A program made the position numbers and the translations under genes. From positions 1 to 34,218 of the forward strand of contig NZ_JAHUTT010000041.1 in assembly GCF_019209865.1 (NCBI RefSeq): a stretch of DNA of 34,218 bases, written 5' to 3'. This document shows positions 25,556-33,456 of this stretch, in pieces. Each line of letters opens with the position of its first letter. Position 1 is the first letter of the stretch. Source of the DNA: Shewanella sp. NIFS-20-20. GTDB taxonomy: Bacteria; Pseudomonadota; Gammaproteobacteria; Enterobacterales; Shewanellaceae. The notes under the pieces are model-generated. The model saw only the letters and a program-made list of their open reading frames with translations, had not been told where the DNA came from and did no database searches.

Positions 25556-26168
25556 ATCGCGGGCCGCTAGCAAGCCACTGACCCACTTGCTCGATGAAAT
25601 ACGTCAATGCAGCCAGTGTCAGTCTCATTTGCCTTTGCCTGCACGCCCCATATTACAAGCCAGTGGCCAGGCTAAAATCTTGATCGCAGGCCAAGCGCCG
25701 GGGCGAGTTACCCATCAGCGCAGCATACCCTTTGATGATGCCAGTGGCGATCGCCTCCGGCGTTGGCTTGGGGTGTCTAGAGCCAGCTTCTATGACCCCA
25801 ATCTATTTGCCATCGTGCCCATGGGCTTTTGTTATCCCGGCACCCTAATCAACCATGGAAAAAAACACGGTGATTGCCCGCCAAGACCCGAATGCCAACA
25901 GCGGTGGCACCCACAGCTCCTGCCCTTACTCGATAAGGTTGAACTCACCATTATTCTCGGGCAGTTTGCTATTGATTATCACTTAGGTCGCACGCCTAAA
26001 CTCAGTGTCACCCAAGCGGTAAGCCAATGGCAAAGGTGGTGGCCTCGGCACATAGTGCTGCCTCACCCAAGTCCAAGAAACAACCTGTGGCTAAAGCGTC
26101 ATCCTGATTTTGAACACCTTGTCATCCCAAGCCTGCAGTCACGCGTTCGCCACCTACTGACGGGCTAA
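25542..26168 (+). CDS. Uracil-DNA glycosylase superfamily protein
   Basis: Probable DNA base-excision enzyme of the uracil-DNA glycosylase superfamily, 208 aa. The active-site region IAGQAPGRV corresponds to the GEAPG motif of family 4 enzymes, and HPSPRNNLWLK to the second motif (HPSP). Cys23/Cys26 (CSQC) and a later CPPRPEC pair could bind an iron-sulfur cluster as in family 4/5 enzymes; this is inference. The Asp/Glu usually following GEAPG is replaced here, so activity on uracil is not certain. The start is ATG 25542 or TTG 25536; both overlap the preceding membrane-protein gene and there is no clear ribosome site, suggesting coupled translation. Confidence 0.8.
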   Translation: MSADKSRAASKPLTHLLDEIRQCSQCQSHLPLPARPILQASGQAKILIAGQAPGRVTHQRSIPFDDASGDRLRRWLGVSRASFYDPNLFAIVPMGFCYPGTLINHGKKHGDCPPRPECQQRWHPQLLPLLDKVELTIILGQFAIDYHLGRTPKLSVTQAVSQWQRWWPRHIVLPHPSPRNNLWLKRHPDFEHLVIPSLQSRVRHLLTG

Positions 26169-26259
26169 TCAACGCGGCGCGATGTATCAAGGCGAAGTCA
26201 CACAAGGGTTAAGCCAAATTGACTCACAGGGTGATTCGCCTATCAAGGCCTTATCGATT

Positions 26260-26275
26260 TTGTGCGATGGCACAA
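26260..26275. promoter_or_regulatory. Operator-like palindrome upstream of gntP-type gene
   Basis: TTGTGC-GATG-GCACAA is a perfect inverted repeat 120 bases before the permease start, in a 227-bp gap that has no other obvious content. It could bind a regulator of glycerate use such as a CdaR/SdaR-type protein; none is encoded in the window, so this is a guess. Confidence 0.4.
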
Positions 26276-26395
26276 CTATTTGCCTTATTAATCTTACCGA
26301 TAAGTGGCCTTGGCCAAAGTATCCAAGCTGGGTTTCAGTAATAATGAGCCCGATAACCGCCAAAGCGGACTTACAATAACAAGCTAGGATCTCAC

Positions 26396-27754
26396 ATGTA
26401 CCTCATTCTTACCCTTATTGCCGTGGTGGGCTTTATTGTGTTTGCCACCGCCAAGCTTAAACTCCACCCATTTTTAACCTTACTGATTGCCACCTTTTTA
26501 GCTGCTTTTGCCTTTGGTCTTCCAGCCGCCAGCATTGCCAAAACCATTACTTCAGGTTTTGGTGGCATTTTAGGTTACATCGGTCTGGTCATTGTTTTAG
26601 GCACCATCATAGGCACCATTTTAGAAAAAAGCGGTGCGGCCATCACCTTGGCCGATGTGGTGATCCGTGTGCTCGGCAAACGCTTCCCTAATCTCACCAT
26701 GTCGATCATTGGTTATATCGTATCTATTCCGGTGTTTTGTGACTCGGGCTTTGTGATCTTGCACTCTCTGAAGCAATCGCTGGCCAACCGCATGAAAGTC
26801 TCCAGTGTATCGATGAGTGTTGCCCTCGCTACCGGCTTATATGCCACCCACACTTTTGTACCGCCAACGCCGGGTCCTATTGCGGCGGCCGGAAACCTCG
26901 GTCTAGAGTCTCAGTTAGGATTAGTGATTGCCATCGGCTTAGTGATTGCCGCCGTGGCAGCGCTGGCAGGATTGTGGTGGGCGAGTCGCTTTGCTGGAGT
27001 TGAGCCCGATGGCGAGGGCGCCGAGGAGTTAATTAGCCAAGCCAATCAATATAAATCCTTAAAAGCAAGCTATGGTCAACTGCCATCAGCCATGGCCGCC
27101 TTCGCGCCAATTTTGGCGCCAATTTTACTGATCTGTTTAGGATCGATTGCTAATTTCCCTGCCAAACCATTTGGCAGCGCCATCGCGTTTGACGTGCTTA
27201 ACTTTTTGGGTCAACCACTGAACGCCTTAATGATTGGTCTGATGTTATCTCTGGCGCTATTAAAAAGTGACGACAAACTAAAAGAATTTAGTGACCGCAT
27301 TAGTCAAGGCTTAGTGATAGCAGCCCCAATTTTACTGATCACCGGGGCTGGCGGAGCCTTTGGTGCTGTGATTAAAGCCACCCCTATTGGTGATTTTCTT
27401 GGCACCAGTTTATCGGCCTTAGGCATTGGTATTTTTATGCCATTTGTGGTGGCGGCGGCGCTTAAGTCGGCCCAGGGGTCATCAACCGTTGCTTTAGTGG
27501 CAACCTCCGCTTTAGTCGCACCTATGCTTGGGGATATTGGTTTAGGCTCAGATCTCGGACGTGTATTAACTGTAATGGCCATTGGCGCGGGCGCCATGAC
27601 CGTTTCTCATGCCAATGATAGCTTCTTTTGGGTCGTGACTCAGTTTAGCCGCATGAGTGTCGCACAAGCCTATCGCGCCCAAACCATGGCGACTTTAGTA
27701 CAAGGGCTGACCGCCATGGCCTTGGTTTATCTGTTAAGTTTGCTATTACTCTAA
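26396..27754 (+). CDS. GntP-family permease, probably glycerate/gluconate:H+ symporter
   Basis: Inner-membrane proton symporter for sugar acids, 452 aa, the usual GntP size. Around 12 hydrophobic segments run from LILTLIAVVGFIVFATAKLKLHP to the C-terminal LVYLLSLLLL. Family sequences include SGFGGILGYIGLVIVLGTIIG, PVFCDSGFVIL, THTFVPPTPGP and MTVSHANDSFFWVV. AGGA lies six bases before the ATG. A glycerate kinase gene lies 84 bases downstream, so D-glycerate is the most likely substrate; gluconate is the alternative by family alone. Confidence 0.9.
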   Translation: MYLILTLIAVVGFIVFATAKLKLHPFLTLLIATFLAAFAFGLPAASIAKTITSGFGGILGYIGLVIVLGTIIGTILEKSGAAITLADVVIRVLGKRFPNLTMSIIGYIVSIPVFCDSGFVILHSLKQSLANRMKVSSVSMSVALATGLYATHTFVPPTPGPIAAAGNLGLESQLGLVIAIGLVIAAVAALAGLWWASRFAGVEPDGEGAEELISQANQYKSLKASYGQLPSAMAAFAPILAPILLICLGSIANFPAKPFGSAIAFDVLNFLGQPLNALMIGLMLSLALLKSDDKLKEFSDRISQGLVIAAPILLITGAGGAFGAVIKATPIGDFLGTSLSALGIGIFMPFVVAAALKSAQGSSTVALVATSALVAPMLGDIGLGSDLGRVLTVMAIGAGAMTVSHANDSFFWVVTQFSRMSVAQAYRAQTMATLVQGLTAMALVYLLSLLLL

Positions 27755-27761
27755 TCGTGAC

Positions 27762-27784
27762 GGCTTAAGCGCCTAGCTTAAGCC
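27762..27784 (+). repeat. Intercistronic stem-loop 1, permease to kinase
   Basis: GGCTTAAGC, GCCTA loop, GCTTAAGCC: perfect 9-bp stem just after the permease stop, with no strong T run. It probably stabilises or tunes the mRNA rather than ending it. Confidence 0.6.
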
Positions 27785-27795
27785 ACACTTTGTTA

Positions 27796-27819
27796 GCGAG
27801 TTAGCCATGTATAACTCGC
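27796..27819 (+). repeat. Intercistronic stem-loop 2, permease to kinase
   Basis: GCGAGTTA and TAACTCGC form a perfect 8-bp stem with an 8-nt loop, ending shortly before the AGGA ribosome site of the kinase gene. It could influence kinase translation. Confidence 0.55.
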
Positions 27820-27838
27820 CATCGGCTCAGGAAAATTA

Positions 27839-29005
27839 ATGAAAATAGTTATCGCCCCCGACTCATTTAAAGAAAGTCTCAGCGCGCTTGAGGTTGCCAA
27901 TGCTATTGAAATTGGCTTTAAGCAAGTATTCCCCGAGGCAGACTATATCAAGGTGCCGATGGCCGATGGTGGTGAAGGTACGGTCGACGCCATGGTCGAT
28001 GCTACCGCTGGCAGTCGCCGTCAAGTTGAGGTCACAGGTCCCATTGGTGAGCGGATCATGGCGACCTATGGCCTTTTAGGCCAAAACGAGCAGCACTCGG
28101 CGCCACGCGCGATTATAGAAATGGCCTCGGCCTCGGGCATACATTTAGTGCCAATGGCCAGTCGTAATCCCTATATCACCTCAAGTATTGGCACTGGTGA
28201 GCTCATCAAAGATGCGCTCGATCATGGCGTGCGTCATATCATCTTGGGTCTTGGCGGCAGCGCCACTAACGATGGCGGTGCCGGGATGTTGCAAGCCCTT
28301 GGCGCTATCTTACTTGATCAACATCAACGGCCCTTAAGTGCAGGGGGCGCCGCCTTAAGTCAGCTGGTTAGCGTAGATGTGAGCAACCTTCATCCTGCCC
28401 TAGCTGACTGCCAAATTGATGTTGCCTGTGATGTTGATAATCCCTTATGTGGTGAACGCGGTGCCTCGTATATTTTTGGCCCCCAAAAAGGAGCGAGCCC
28501 CGCCATGGTTGAAAAATTGGATAAGGCGCTCGCCCATTTCGCTGCGGTGGTGGCCAGTCAATATCCGGCCACCCAAGGATTAGCCCAATTAGCAGGCGCT
28601 GGCGCCGCTGGCGGCATGGGATTTGCTGTGGTGAGTCTATTAGGCGCCAAACTTGCCCCAGGAGTGGATTTAGTCAAACGAGCAGTGAATTTAGAGCACG
28701 CCATTGCAGGGGCATCGTTAGTGATCACCGGCGAAGGTCGAATAGATGGTCAAACTGTCTATGGTAAAACGCCCATGGGGGTGCTCAACGTCGCCAATGA
28801 CTATAAAGTCCCTTGTATTGCCTTGGCAGGGTGTTTAGGCAGCGATGCCGATAAAATCAAAGCCCAGGGAATGCAGGCCATCTTTCCGATTGTCCCTGCC
28901 TCGGTCACACTTGAGCAGGCATTAGCGACTGGAGAGCAAAACTTAATTCGCACCGCCGCCAATTTAGCGGCAATCATCAAACTTGGGCAAAGATTCGGCA
29001 ACTAA
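27839..29005 (+). CDS. Glycerate kinase (GarK/GlxK type)
   Basis: Phosphorylates D-glycerate (to 2-phosphoglycerate in the bacterial GarK/GlxK family), feeding lower glycolysis. 388 aa, usual length about 380. It begins MKIVIAPDSFKESLSALEVANAI, then VPMADGGEGTVDA, the GLGGSATNDGGAGMLQALGA segment, DNPLCGERGASYIFGPQKGA, and ITGEGRIDGQTVYGKTPMGV near the C-terminus, all hallmarks of the family. AGGA lies six bases before the ATG. It is paired with the GntP-type permease gene, forming a minimal transport-and-phosphorylation unit. No tartronate or glyoxylate pathway gene is nearby. Confidence 0.95.
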   Translation: MKIVIAPDSFKESLSALEVANAIEIGFKQVFPEADYIKVPMADGGEGTVDAMVDATAGSRRQVEVTGPIGERIMATYGLLGQNEQHSAPRAIIEMASASGIHLVPMASRNPYITSSIGTGELIKDALDHGVRHIILGLGGSATNDGGAGMLQALGAILLDQHQRPLSAGGAALSQLVSVDVSNLHPALADCQIDVACDVDNPLCGERGASYIFGPQKGASPAMVEKLDKALAHFAAVVASQYPATQGLAQLAGAGAAGGMGFAVVSLLGAKLAPGVDLVKRAVNLEHAIAGASLVITGEGRIDGQTVYGKTPMGVLNVANDYKVPCIALAGCLGSDADKIKAQGMQAIFPIVPASVTLEQALATGEQNLIRTAANLAAIIKLGQRFGN

Positions 29006-29095
29006 GGATGAGATTCCTGCTCACTCACGCTACTGCCGTGCTGTAGCCCAAATAGAACCCTTGTAAGTTTGTGAGCCAGATCTTGATGTGTGCTG

Positions 29096-29134
29096 GCGGT
29101 TACAGTAAAGTTGCCAACAATTTACTGTAACCGC
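29096..29134. repeat. Perfect 14-bp inverted repeat upstream of panP
   Basis: GCGGTTACAGTAAA (29096-29109) and TTTACTGTAACCGC (29121-29134) enclose 11 bases. There is no T tract directly after it. It sits 91 bases after the glycerate kinase stop and 70 before panP; it may be an operator, a remnant of a miniature inverted-repeat element or a weak transcription stop. Confidence 0.7.
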
Positions 29135-29204
29135 TAACGATGGCCTCTTTTTTGAGTATCCCACCGCCAGTAGGTTCAGCCAGTCCCACTTCATAAGAGT
29201 GTCT

Positions 29205-30983
29205 ATGACTTCAGCTTCTCGTACCCAAACTACCTTTGCGTCTTCATCTGGACTGCTGCCGGCATTAGAGGGCACTGATGCGCAAGCGCCGCAGACAACC
29301 AGCCCAGCTTCGATAGCAATTGCCTCTACGGATGCCATTCTTAAGGTGTTTACCGTTCCCGAAGCCCCTAATTCAACCTTAGGCCAGATTGAAGCCAAAT
29401 TATCCCATGACTTAGCCGGTTTTTTGCGAGATAACATTGCTGCATTAGAAAAGCCGTTAAGTGATATCGAACAAGACTTTAGTCAACATAAAATTCCCAC
29501 GACTCCCCGCTTTGTGTCTGACTATGTCGATGAAATCATGCACACCTTGGTGGCACATTCAGTGCATACCGCGGCCCCAAGTTTTATCGGTCATATGACG
29601 TCGGCTTTGCCTCATTTTGTACTGCCTTTGTCTAAAATCATGGTGGCGCTCAATCAAAATCTGGTCAAAATCGAAACGTCCAAAGCTTTTACCCCACTAG
29701 AACGGCAAGTATTAGGCATGATGCATCACCTGATTTATCAGCGGAATGCAGATTTTTATCAAGCGTTTCAGCATCAAGCCAATACGGCCTTAGGCGCCTT
29801 TTGTTCCGGTGGCACCATTGCCAACATCACTGCGCTCTGGGTCGCACGTAATCGCTTACTTCAGCCTGACGGTGAGTTTTTAGGGGTTCATCGTCACGGC
29901 CTAGTTCGCGCATTACGCCATTATGGCTTTGATGACATCGCTATCTTAGTGTCTGAACGCGGACACTATTCATTAGCCAAGGCGGCCGATTTACTGGGCA
30001 TTGGGCGAGCCAATATTATTAGCATAGCGACGACCGCGCATAATAAAGTCGATATCAAGGCCATGCGCGCACAAGCCGAAGATCTCAAACGTCAAAACAT
30101 ACGGGTAATGGCCATTGTTGGCGTGGCTGGCACCACAGAAACGGGCAATATTGATGATTTAAGCGCCCTCGCCGACCTTGCGACTGAATTGGACTGTCAT
30201 TTTCATGTTGATGCGGCATGGGGCGGAGCCAGTTTATTATCAAGCAAATATCGCCATCTGTTACAAGCAATAGAACGAGCTGACTCAGTCACTATCGATG
30301 CTCATAAGCAAATGTATGTGCCCATGGGGGCTGGCATGGTGCTATTTAAAGACCCTAGTGCCAGCCATGCTATCGTTCACCATGCCGAATACATTTTACG
30401 CCAAGGCTCGAAAGATTTAGGCAGCCAGACTCTCGAAGGCTCCCGCCCGGGCATGGCACTGCAAGTGCATGCTTGTCTGCAGATTATTGGCCAACAAGGT
30501 TATGAAATCTTAATTAATCGCAGCATAGAAATGGCGCATGCATTTGCCGCCAAGATAAACCAAAATGCGGATTTTGAACTGACTAGTGCACCCGAGTTAT
30601 GCATTCTCACCTATCGCTATGTGCCAGCCATCGTTCAGCAAGCTATCGGCAAGCTCATAAATTCTAATAATATTGCGCAGATTGGAGGGCAAACTCCCGT
30701 TGAATGTTTGGAGCGTCTGCAACTCTTACTCGATGACTTAACCCAGCATATTCAAAAGACTCAACGTGAATTAGGTAAGTCGTTTGTTTCACGCACCCGC
30801 ATCCCCCCCGCCTCAATGCCACTGCGTAAATCCGTGGTATTTAGGGTGGTGCTAGCCAATCCCTTGACCACAGAGGAGATTATCGATGCCGTGCTTATTG
30901 AGCAAGCGAACATCGCCAGCGCCGAGCAAGACGTCATGCCTCGATTAATCACACTTGCCAACGCCGTGCTAGCTCAACTTTAA
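29205..30983 (+). CDS. panP: Pyridoxal-dependent aspartate 1-decarboxylase (PanP-type)
   Basis: Group II PLP decarboxylase, 592 aa, cytoplasmic. It resembles the PanP proteins of Vibrio and Shewanella, which make beta-alanine from aspartate for coenzyme A synthesis in place of PanD. Visible are FCSGGTIANITALWVARN, a substrate/PLP loop with HYSLAKAADLLGIG, HVDAAWGG with the PLP-binding Asp, and SVTIDAHKQMYVPMG with the PLP Lys368. The N-terminal 45 residues are Ala/Ser/Thr-rich and look like a poorly conserved extension. ATG 29205 follows AAGAG; a GTG two codons earlier is less likely. Older annotations of such proteins say glutamate decarboxylase; PanP is preferred on overall sequence likeness. 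Confidence 0.85.
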   Translation: MTSASRTQTTFASSSGLLPALEGTDAQAPQTTSPASIAIASTDAILKVFTVPEAPNSTLGQIEAKLSHDLAGFLRDNIAALEKPLSDIEQDFSQHKIPTTPRFVSDYVDEIMHTLVAHSVHTAAPSFIGHMTSALPHFVLPLSKIMVALNQNLVKIETSKAFTPLERQVLGMMHHLIYQRNADFYQAFQHQANTALGAFCSGGTIANITALWVARNRLLQPDGEFLGVHRHGLVRALRHYGFDDIAILVSERGHYSLAKAADLLGIGRANIISIATTAHNKVDIKAMRAQAEDLKRQNIRVMAIVGVAGTTETGNIDDLSALADLATELDCHFHVDAAWGGASLLSSKYRHLLQAIERADSVTIDAHKQMYVPMGAGMVLFKDPSASHAIVHHAEYILRQGSKDLGSQTLEGSRPGMALQVHACLQIIGQQGYEILINRSIEMAHAFAAKINQNADFELTSAPELCILTYRYVPAIVQQAIGKLINSNNIAQIGGQTPVECLERLQLLLDDLTQHIQKTQRELGKSFVSRTRIPPASMPLRKSVVFRVVLANPLTTEEIIDAVLIEQANIASAEQDVMPRLITLANAVLAQL

Positions 30984-30987
30984 TGAG

Positions 30988-31031
30988 CAACTTCTTAGTG
31001 GGCCAACTTCTTAGTGGGCAACTTCTTAGTG
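30988..31031. repeat. Three short direct repeats (CAACTTCTTAGTG)
   Basis: The 13-bp word occurs at 30988-31000, 31004-31016 and 31019-31031, with periods of 16 and 15. It begins just after the panP stop and runs into the 36-bp tandem array. Confidence 0.85.
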
Positions 31032-31135
31032 CCTACAAAGCCACCCACTTTAATTAGATGCACAGTGCCTACAAAGCCACCCACTTTAATTAGATGCACA
31101 GTGCCTACAAAGCCACCCACTTTAATTAGATGCAC
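31028..31135. repeat. 36-bp tandem repeat, three perfect copies
   Basis: Units at 31028-31063, 31064-31099 and 31100-31135 are identical. Each contains ACAAAGCCACCCA, a 13-bp word also found in the hairpin at 32482-32494 on the other side of the transposase gene. There are no unique spacers, so it is not a CRISPR. Read on the minus strand each unit has GTGGGTGGCTTTGTAG followed by GCAC/GTGC at the unit junction, somewhat like the GTAG-plus-stem layout of REP elements. Confidence 0.92.
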
Positions 31136-31422
31136 AAAAGCCCTATCTCAGAAAAATTGAATAAGCCGAGTTAATTGTGCCAACCCCAAGCGTCTTATTA
31201 ATTAGCCAGCCATTATTAATCAATGGCCTAAGGCTTATCCAACAAAGTAAAAATGGGGATAATTTAATGATGAGCAAAATGGAAGTTTTAATGGGATTGT
31301 TTACGCAATTTCGTGCGACATGTCATGATTAAATGAACAAATTTACGGATGCATGCTGAAGAGTGGCCACACTTTCTTGGCTCATAGCTTAATGAGATAG
31401 GATCTTGGGGGCATTGGATTTA

Positions 31423-32406
31423 TTAAATTATGTCAGGGCTTAAATACTGACAACTTTTAGCAAAGTGTCGTCGCCGCTTTTGTAAATGCTCACAAAATAG
31501 TGTGAGTTCTGGCGTAGTGCCCACCGGGCCATGAAACAGCTTGCCAAATTCGGTGATAAGTTTACACCAGCGCTCTGCTGGCATGTTGATACGATTAAGT
31601 ACGCGACTGCTGCCCTCTCGTATCGAACCTCGTTTGTCATCACGGATGATTCGGCCCGTATCTTCAATGAGTTCAAGATAATCCTTGAACTCAAAATTAA
31701 GACCGATTGGCTGGCCTGCGTGCTCACCGCCTTGAAATGACAGTAAAGCTTGGGACTCTTCACCCTTGAGCGCGGCGTGTATTCGCAGTTGAATGCTGGT
31801 GAAATCTGATTGCTCCGGGGTAGCGGCTTCGTTTGCCCTTATTGGGTTTAAGTCCACATAAGCCATGCAGGCAAGTACTGCTGCTTCATCCAATAAGGCT
31901 TGCGATTTAAACCTGCCCTCCCAGAATCGGCCCGAGCAACCATCTTCCTGATTGGCTTGTCTGGCGATAGGTTCGTTTAAGCAGCGCATAAACCAAGAGA
32001 TATCACACAAGCGACTGCGATATATGGCGATGGCATGTTTAAGTCGTATCACATCATGAGGAGCCACCAGCTCGCCTTGGGCAAACTTTTGCGTTAAGTC
32101 ATCCCCTTTAAACAATTGATGCCATTGCTCGACCACTTGTTTGTCACTCCAAGCATTGGCGCTATCAATGTCGACTCGCAATACCAAATGCAAATGATTA
32201 GACATCACCGCAAAGGCCGCCACATCAATGGCAAACACTTGGGCGAGCACTTGAATGCGCTCAGTCACCCAATCTCGCCGGTGGTCGTAGTTTTTACCTG
32301 AGAATTTATCATCCCCGCACAAGAATGCGCGGCGGACAACGCGGCTACAGCAGTGATAATAAGGCGTGTCTTCAATACTGATTTGGGTTCTTCTTGGACG
32401 CGGCAT
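31423..32406 (-). CDS. REP-associated tyrosine transposase-like protein (Y1_Tnp)
   Basis: Single-strand-DNA HUH endonuclease related to IS200/IS605 TnpA, 327 aa, in the larger RAYT-like class. Motifs are MPRPRRTQ at the start, the HUH motif NHLHLVL with His71 and His73, and MAYVDLNPIRA with the likely catalytic Tyr183, preceded by SGRFWEGRFKSQALLD. The ATG at 32406 is chosen because GGAG lies six bases upstream; an 8-codon upstream extension has no ribosome site. No IS ends or target duplications were identified. It is flanked by repeats sharing a 13-bp word (31028-31135 and 32481-32536), which fits a RAYT acting on REP-like elements rather than a mobile IS. Confidence 0.85.
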   Translation of the reverse strand: MPRPRRTQISIEDTPYYHCCSRVVRRAFLCGDDKFSGKNYDHRRDWVTERIQVLAQVFAIDVAAFAVMSNHLHLVLRVDIDSANAWSDKQVVEQWHQLFKGDDLTQKFAQGELVAPHDVIRLKHAIAIYRSRLCDISWFMRCLNEPIARQANQEDGCSGRFWEGRFKSQALLDEAAVLACMAYVDLNPIRANEAATPEQSDFTSIQLRIHAALKGEESQALLSFQGGEHAGQPIGLNFEFKDYLELIEDTGRIIRDDKRGSIREGSSRVLNRINMPAERWCKLITEFGKLFHGPVGTTPELTLFCEHLQKRRRHFAKSCQYLSPDII

Positions 32407-32480
32407 AACAGGCTCCAACATCAACAACACCCATCAGCATAGTAGAAAAGACCAAGCCCCTCCATTTGCAATTAGTTTTT

Positions 32481-32536
32481 AACAAAGCCACCCATAATAT
32501 ATGTGAACCATAATATGGGTGGCCATCATCTTTGTT
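32481..32536. repeat. REP-like imperfect palindrome beside transposase gene
   Basis: Inner arms CCACCCATAATAT (32488-32500) and ATAATATGGGTGG (32510-32522) pair at 12 of 13 positions over a 9-nt loop. Outer arms AACAAAG (32481) and CTTTGTT (32530) pair perfectly, with a 7-nt insertion on one side. It lies between the dCMP deaminase and transposase genes and could also slow transcription out of the former. Confidence 0.8.
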
Positions 32537-32556
32537 GTCAGTATCTTTGCAGCTTA

Positions 32557-33006
32557 TCAGCTGTTGTCATCTGATGTACGGGATAACCATTCGACAGCGA
32601 CGCCCGCTTGGTCAAACATTTCTTGGCTGATTTGGATTTTATCACCCCAACGGGATAAAAAGTCAGGGCTAGGTTGTGGACTATGCACACTGCTTATGCC
32701 GGTTTGAATAATCTTAGCCGCACAGTTTGGGCAAGGAAAGTGAGTAACCCAAATGTCGCAACCGCTTAAATCCCTTTTAGCATAAAGAATCGCATTTTCT
32801 TCTGCATGCAAAGTTTTGAGTAACTTCATCTCACGGTTATCAGTATCAGCACTGTCTGAAACGCCATGGGGGTATCCATTAAATCCTAAGGAAACAATAC
32901 GATTATTCTCAGTAATCACTGCGCCAACTTGGGTAGAAGGATCTTTACTCCAAGATGCAACGAGCTCGGCCATCTGTAAAAAGCGTGTTGCCCATTTGCT
33001 CATCAT
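32557..33006 (-). CDS. Deoxycytidylate (dCMP) deaminase family protein
   Basis: Zinc-dependent nucleotide deaminase converting dCMP to dUMP for thymidylate synthesis, 149 aa. Zinc and proton-shuttle residues are HAEENA (His67, Glu69) and PCPNC (Cys92, Cys95). An early KDPSTQVGAVI and GFNGYPHG are typical of dCMP deaminases and ComEB. GGAAG lies eight bases before a double ATG (33006/33003); either may start. It stands alone on the minus strand with a REP-like hairpin after it. Confidence 0.9.
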   Translation of the reverse strand: MMSKWATRFLQMAELVASWSKDPSTQVGAVITENNRIVSLGFNGYPHGVSDSADTDNREMKLLKTLHAEENAILYAKRDLSGCDIWVTHFPCPNCAAKIIQTGISSVHSPQPSPDFLSRWGDKIQISQEMFDQAGVAVEWLSRTSDDNS

Positions 33007-33456
33007 GTTGTTAGCTTCCTATGCAATCGTGGTAAATACATCATTTGGATTTATCGCTATTTTCTATCCAGAACTCTTATAAATCAACCACGGCTAATGT
33101 TTTTGCTTTATTTAGCCTGAGCATTGCCCCTGCCGCCCAAGCGCGAGTTCAGCGCGATTCTTTGCCATCATAAACCATAGGGGCTGCGCAAACTGATATG
33201 CTCAATCGCTTGAAGCAGTCAAATGAGGTGGCCTAATCATTGGCAATAACATGACTAATACTTTCTTACTGACTTACCAGCCGAAATACGCTCTAAATAA
33301 CAAAGAGTCTCAATGGTGATTAAGCCTCAGTTACAACTCCATGGGCAATCGAGTTAAACTCATAATTTCGCCAAAAATAAAATAGCAGCACCATCAGCCA
33401 ACTTATCATCATTGTTGACTCAACCTAACTATCACTCGCTACCAATGGTATGGGAA
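33007..33456. other. Intergenic region, no gene recognised
   Basis: 450 bases between two minus-strand genes. It should hold the promoter of the dCMP deaminase gene. I see no RNA gene, strong stem-loop or convincing reading frame in it. Confidence 0.6.

Larger units (their letters stand above)
30984..31422. other. Repeat-bearing intergenic region between panP and transposase
   Basis: 439 bases with two adjoining tandem-repeat arrays (30988-31135), then about 290 AT-rich bases in which I see no gene. A 21-codon frame at 31267 has a passable ribosome site but nothing else to support it. Confidence 0.7.

Noticed and set aside
26182..26379. 65-codon frame between the glycosylase and permease genes
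   Set aside because: No ribosome site or recognisable features; it spans the operator-like palindrome.
29205..30983. Glutamate decarboxylase for acid resistance
   Set aside because: No antiporter gene nearby and the sequence reads like PanP proteins; group II decarboxylase likeness alone does not support GadB.
31028..31135. Possible CRISPR array (three identical 36-bp units)
   Set aside because: The units abut directly with no unique spacers and no cas genes are present; this is a plain tandem repeat.
31267..31332. 21-codon frame with GGGGA upstream of its ATG
   Set aside because: Too short to judge, no hydrophobic or charged pattern typical of small proteins; not enough to call a gene.
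31423..32536. Intact IS200/IS605 insertion sequence
   Set aside because: The protein is the larger RAYT-like class, with no accompanying tnpB and no defined subterminal palindromes at both ends.
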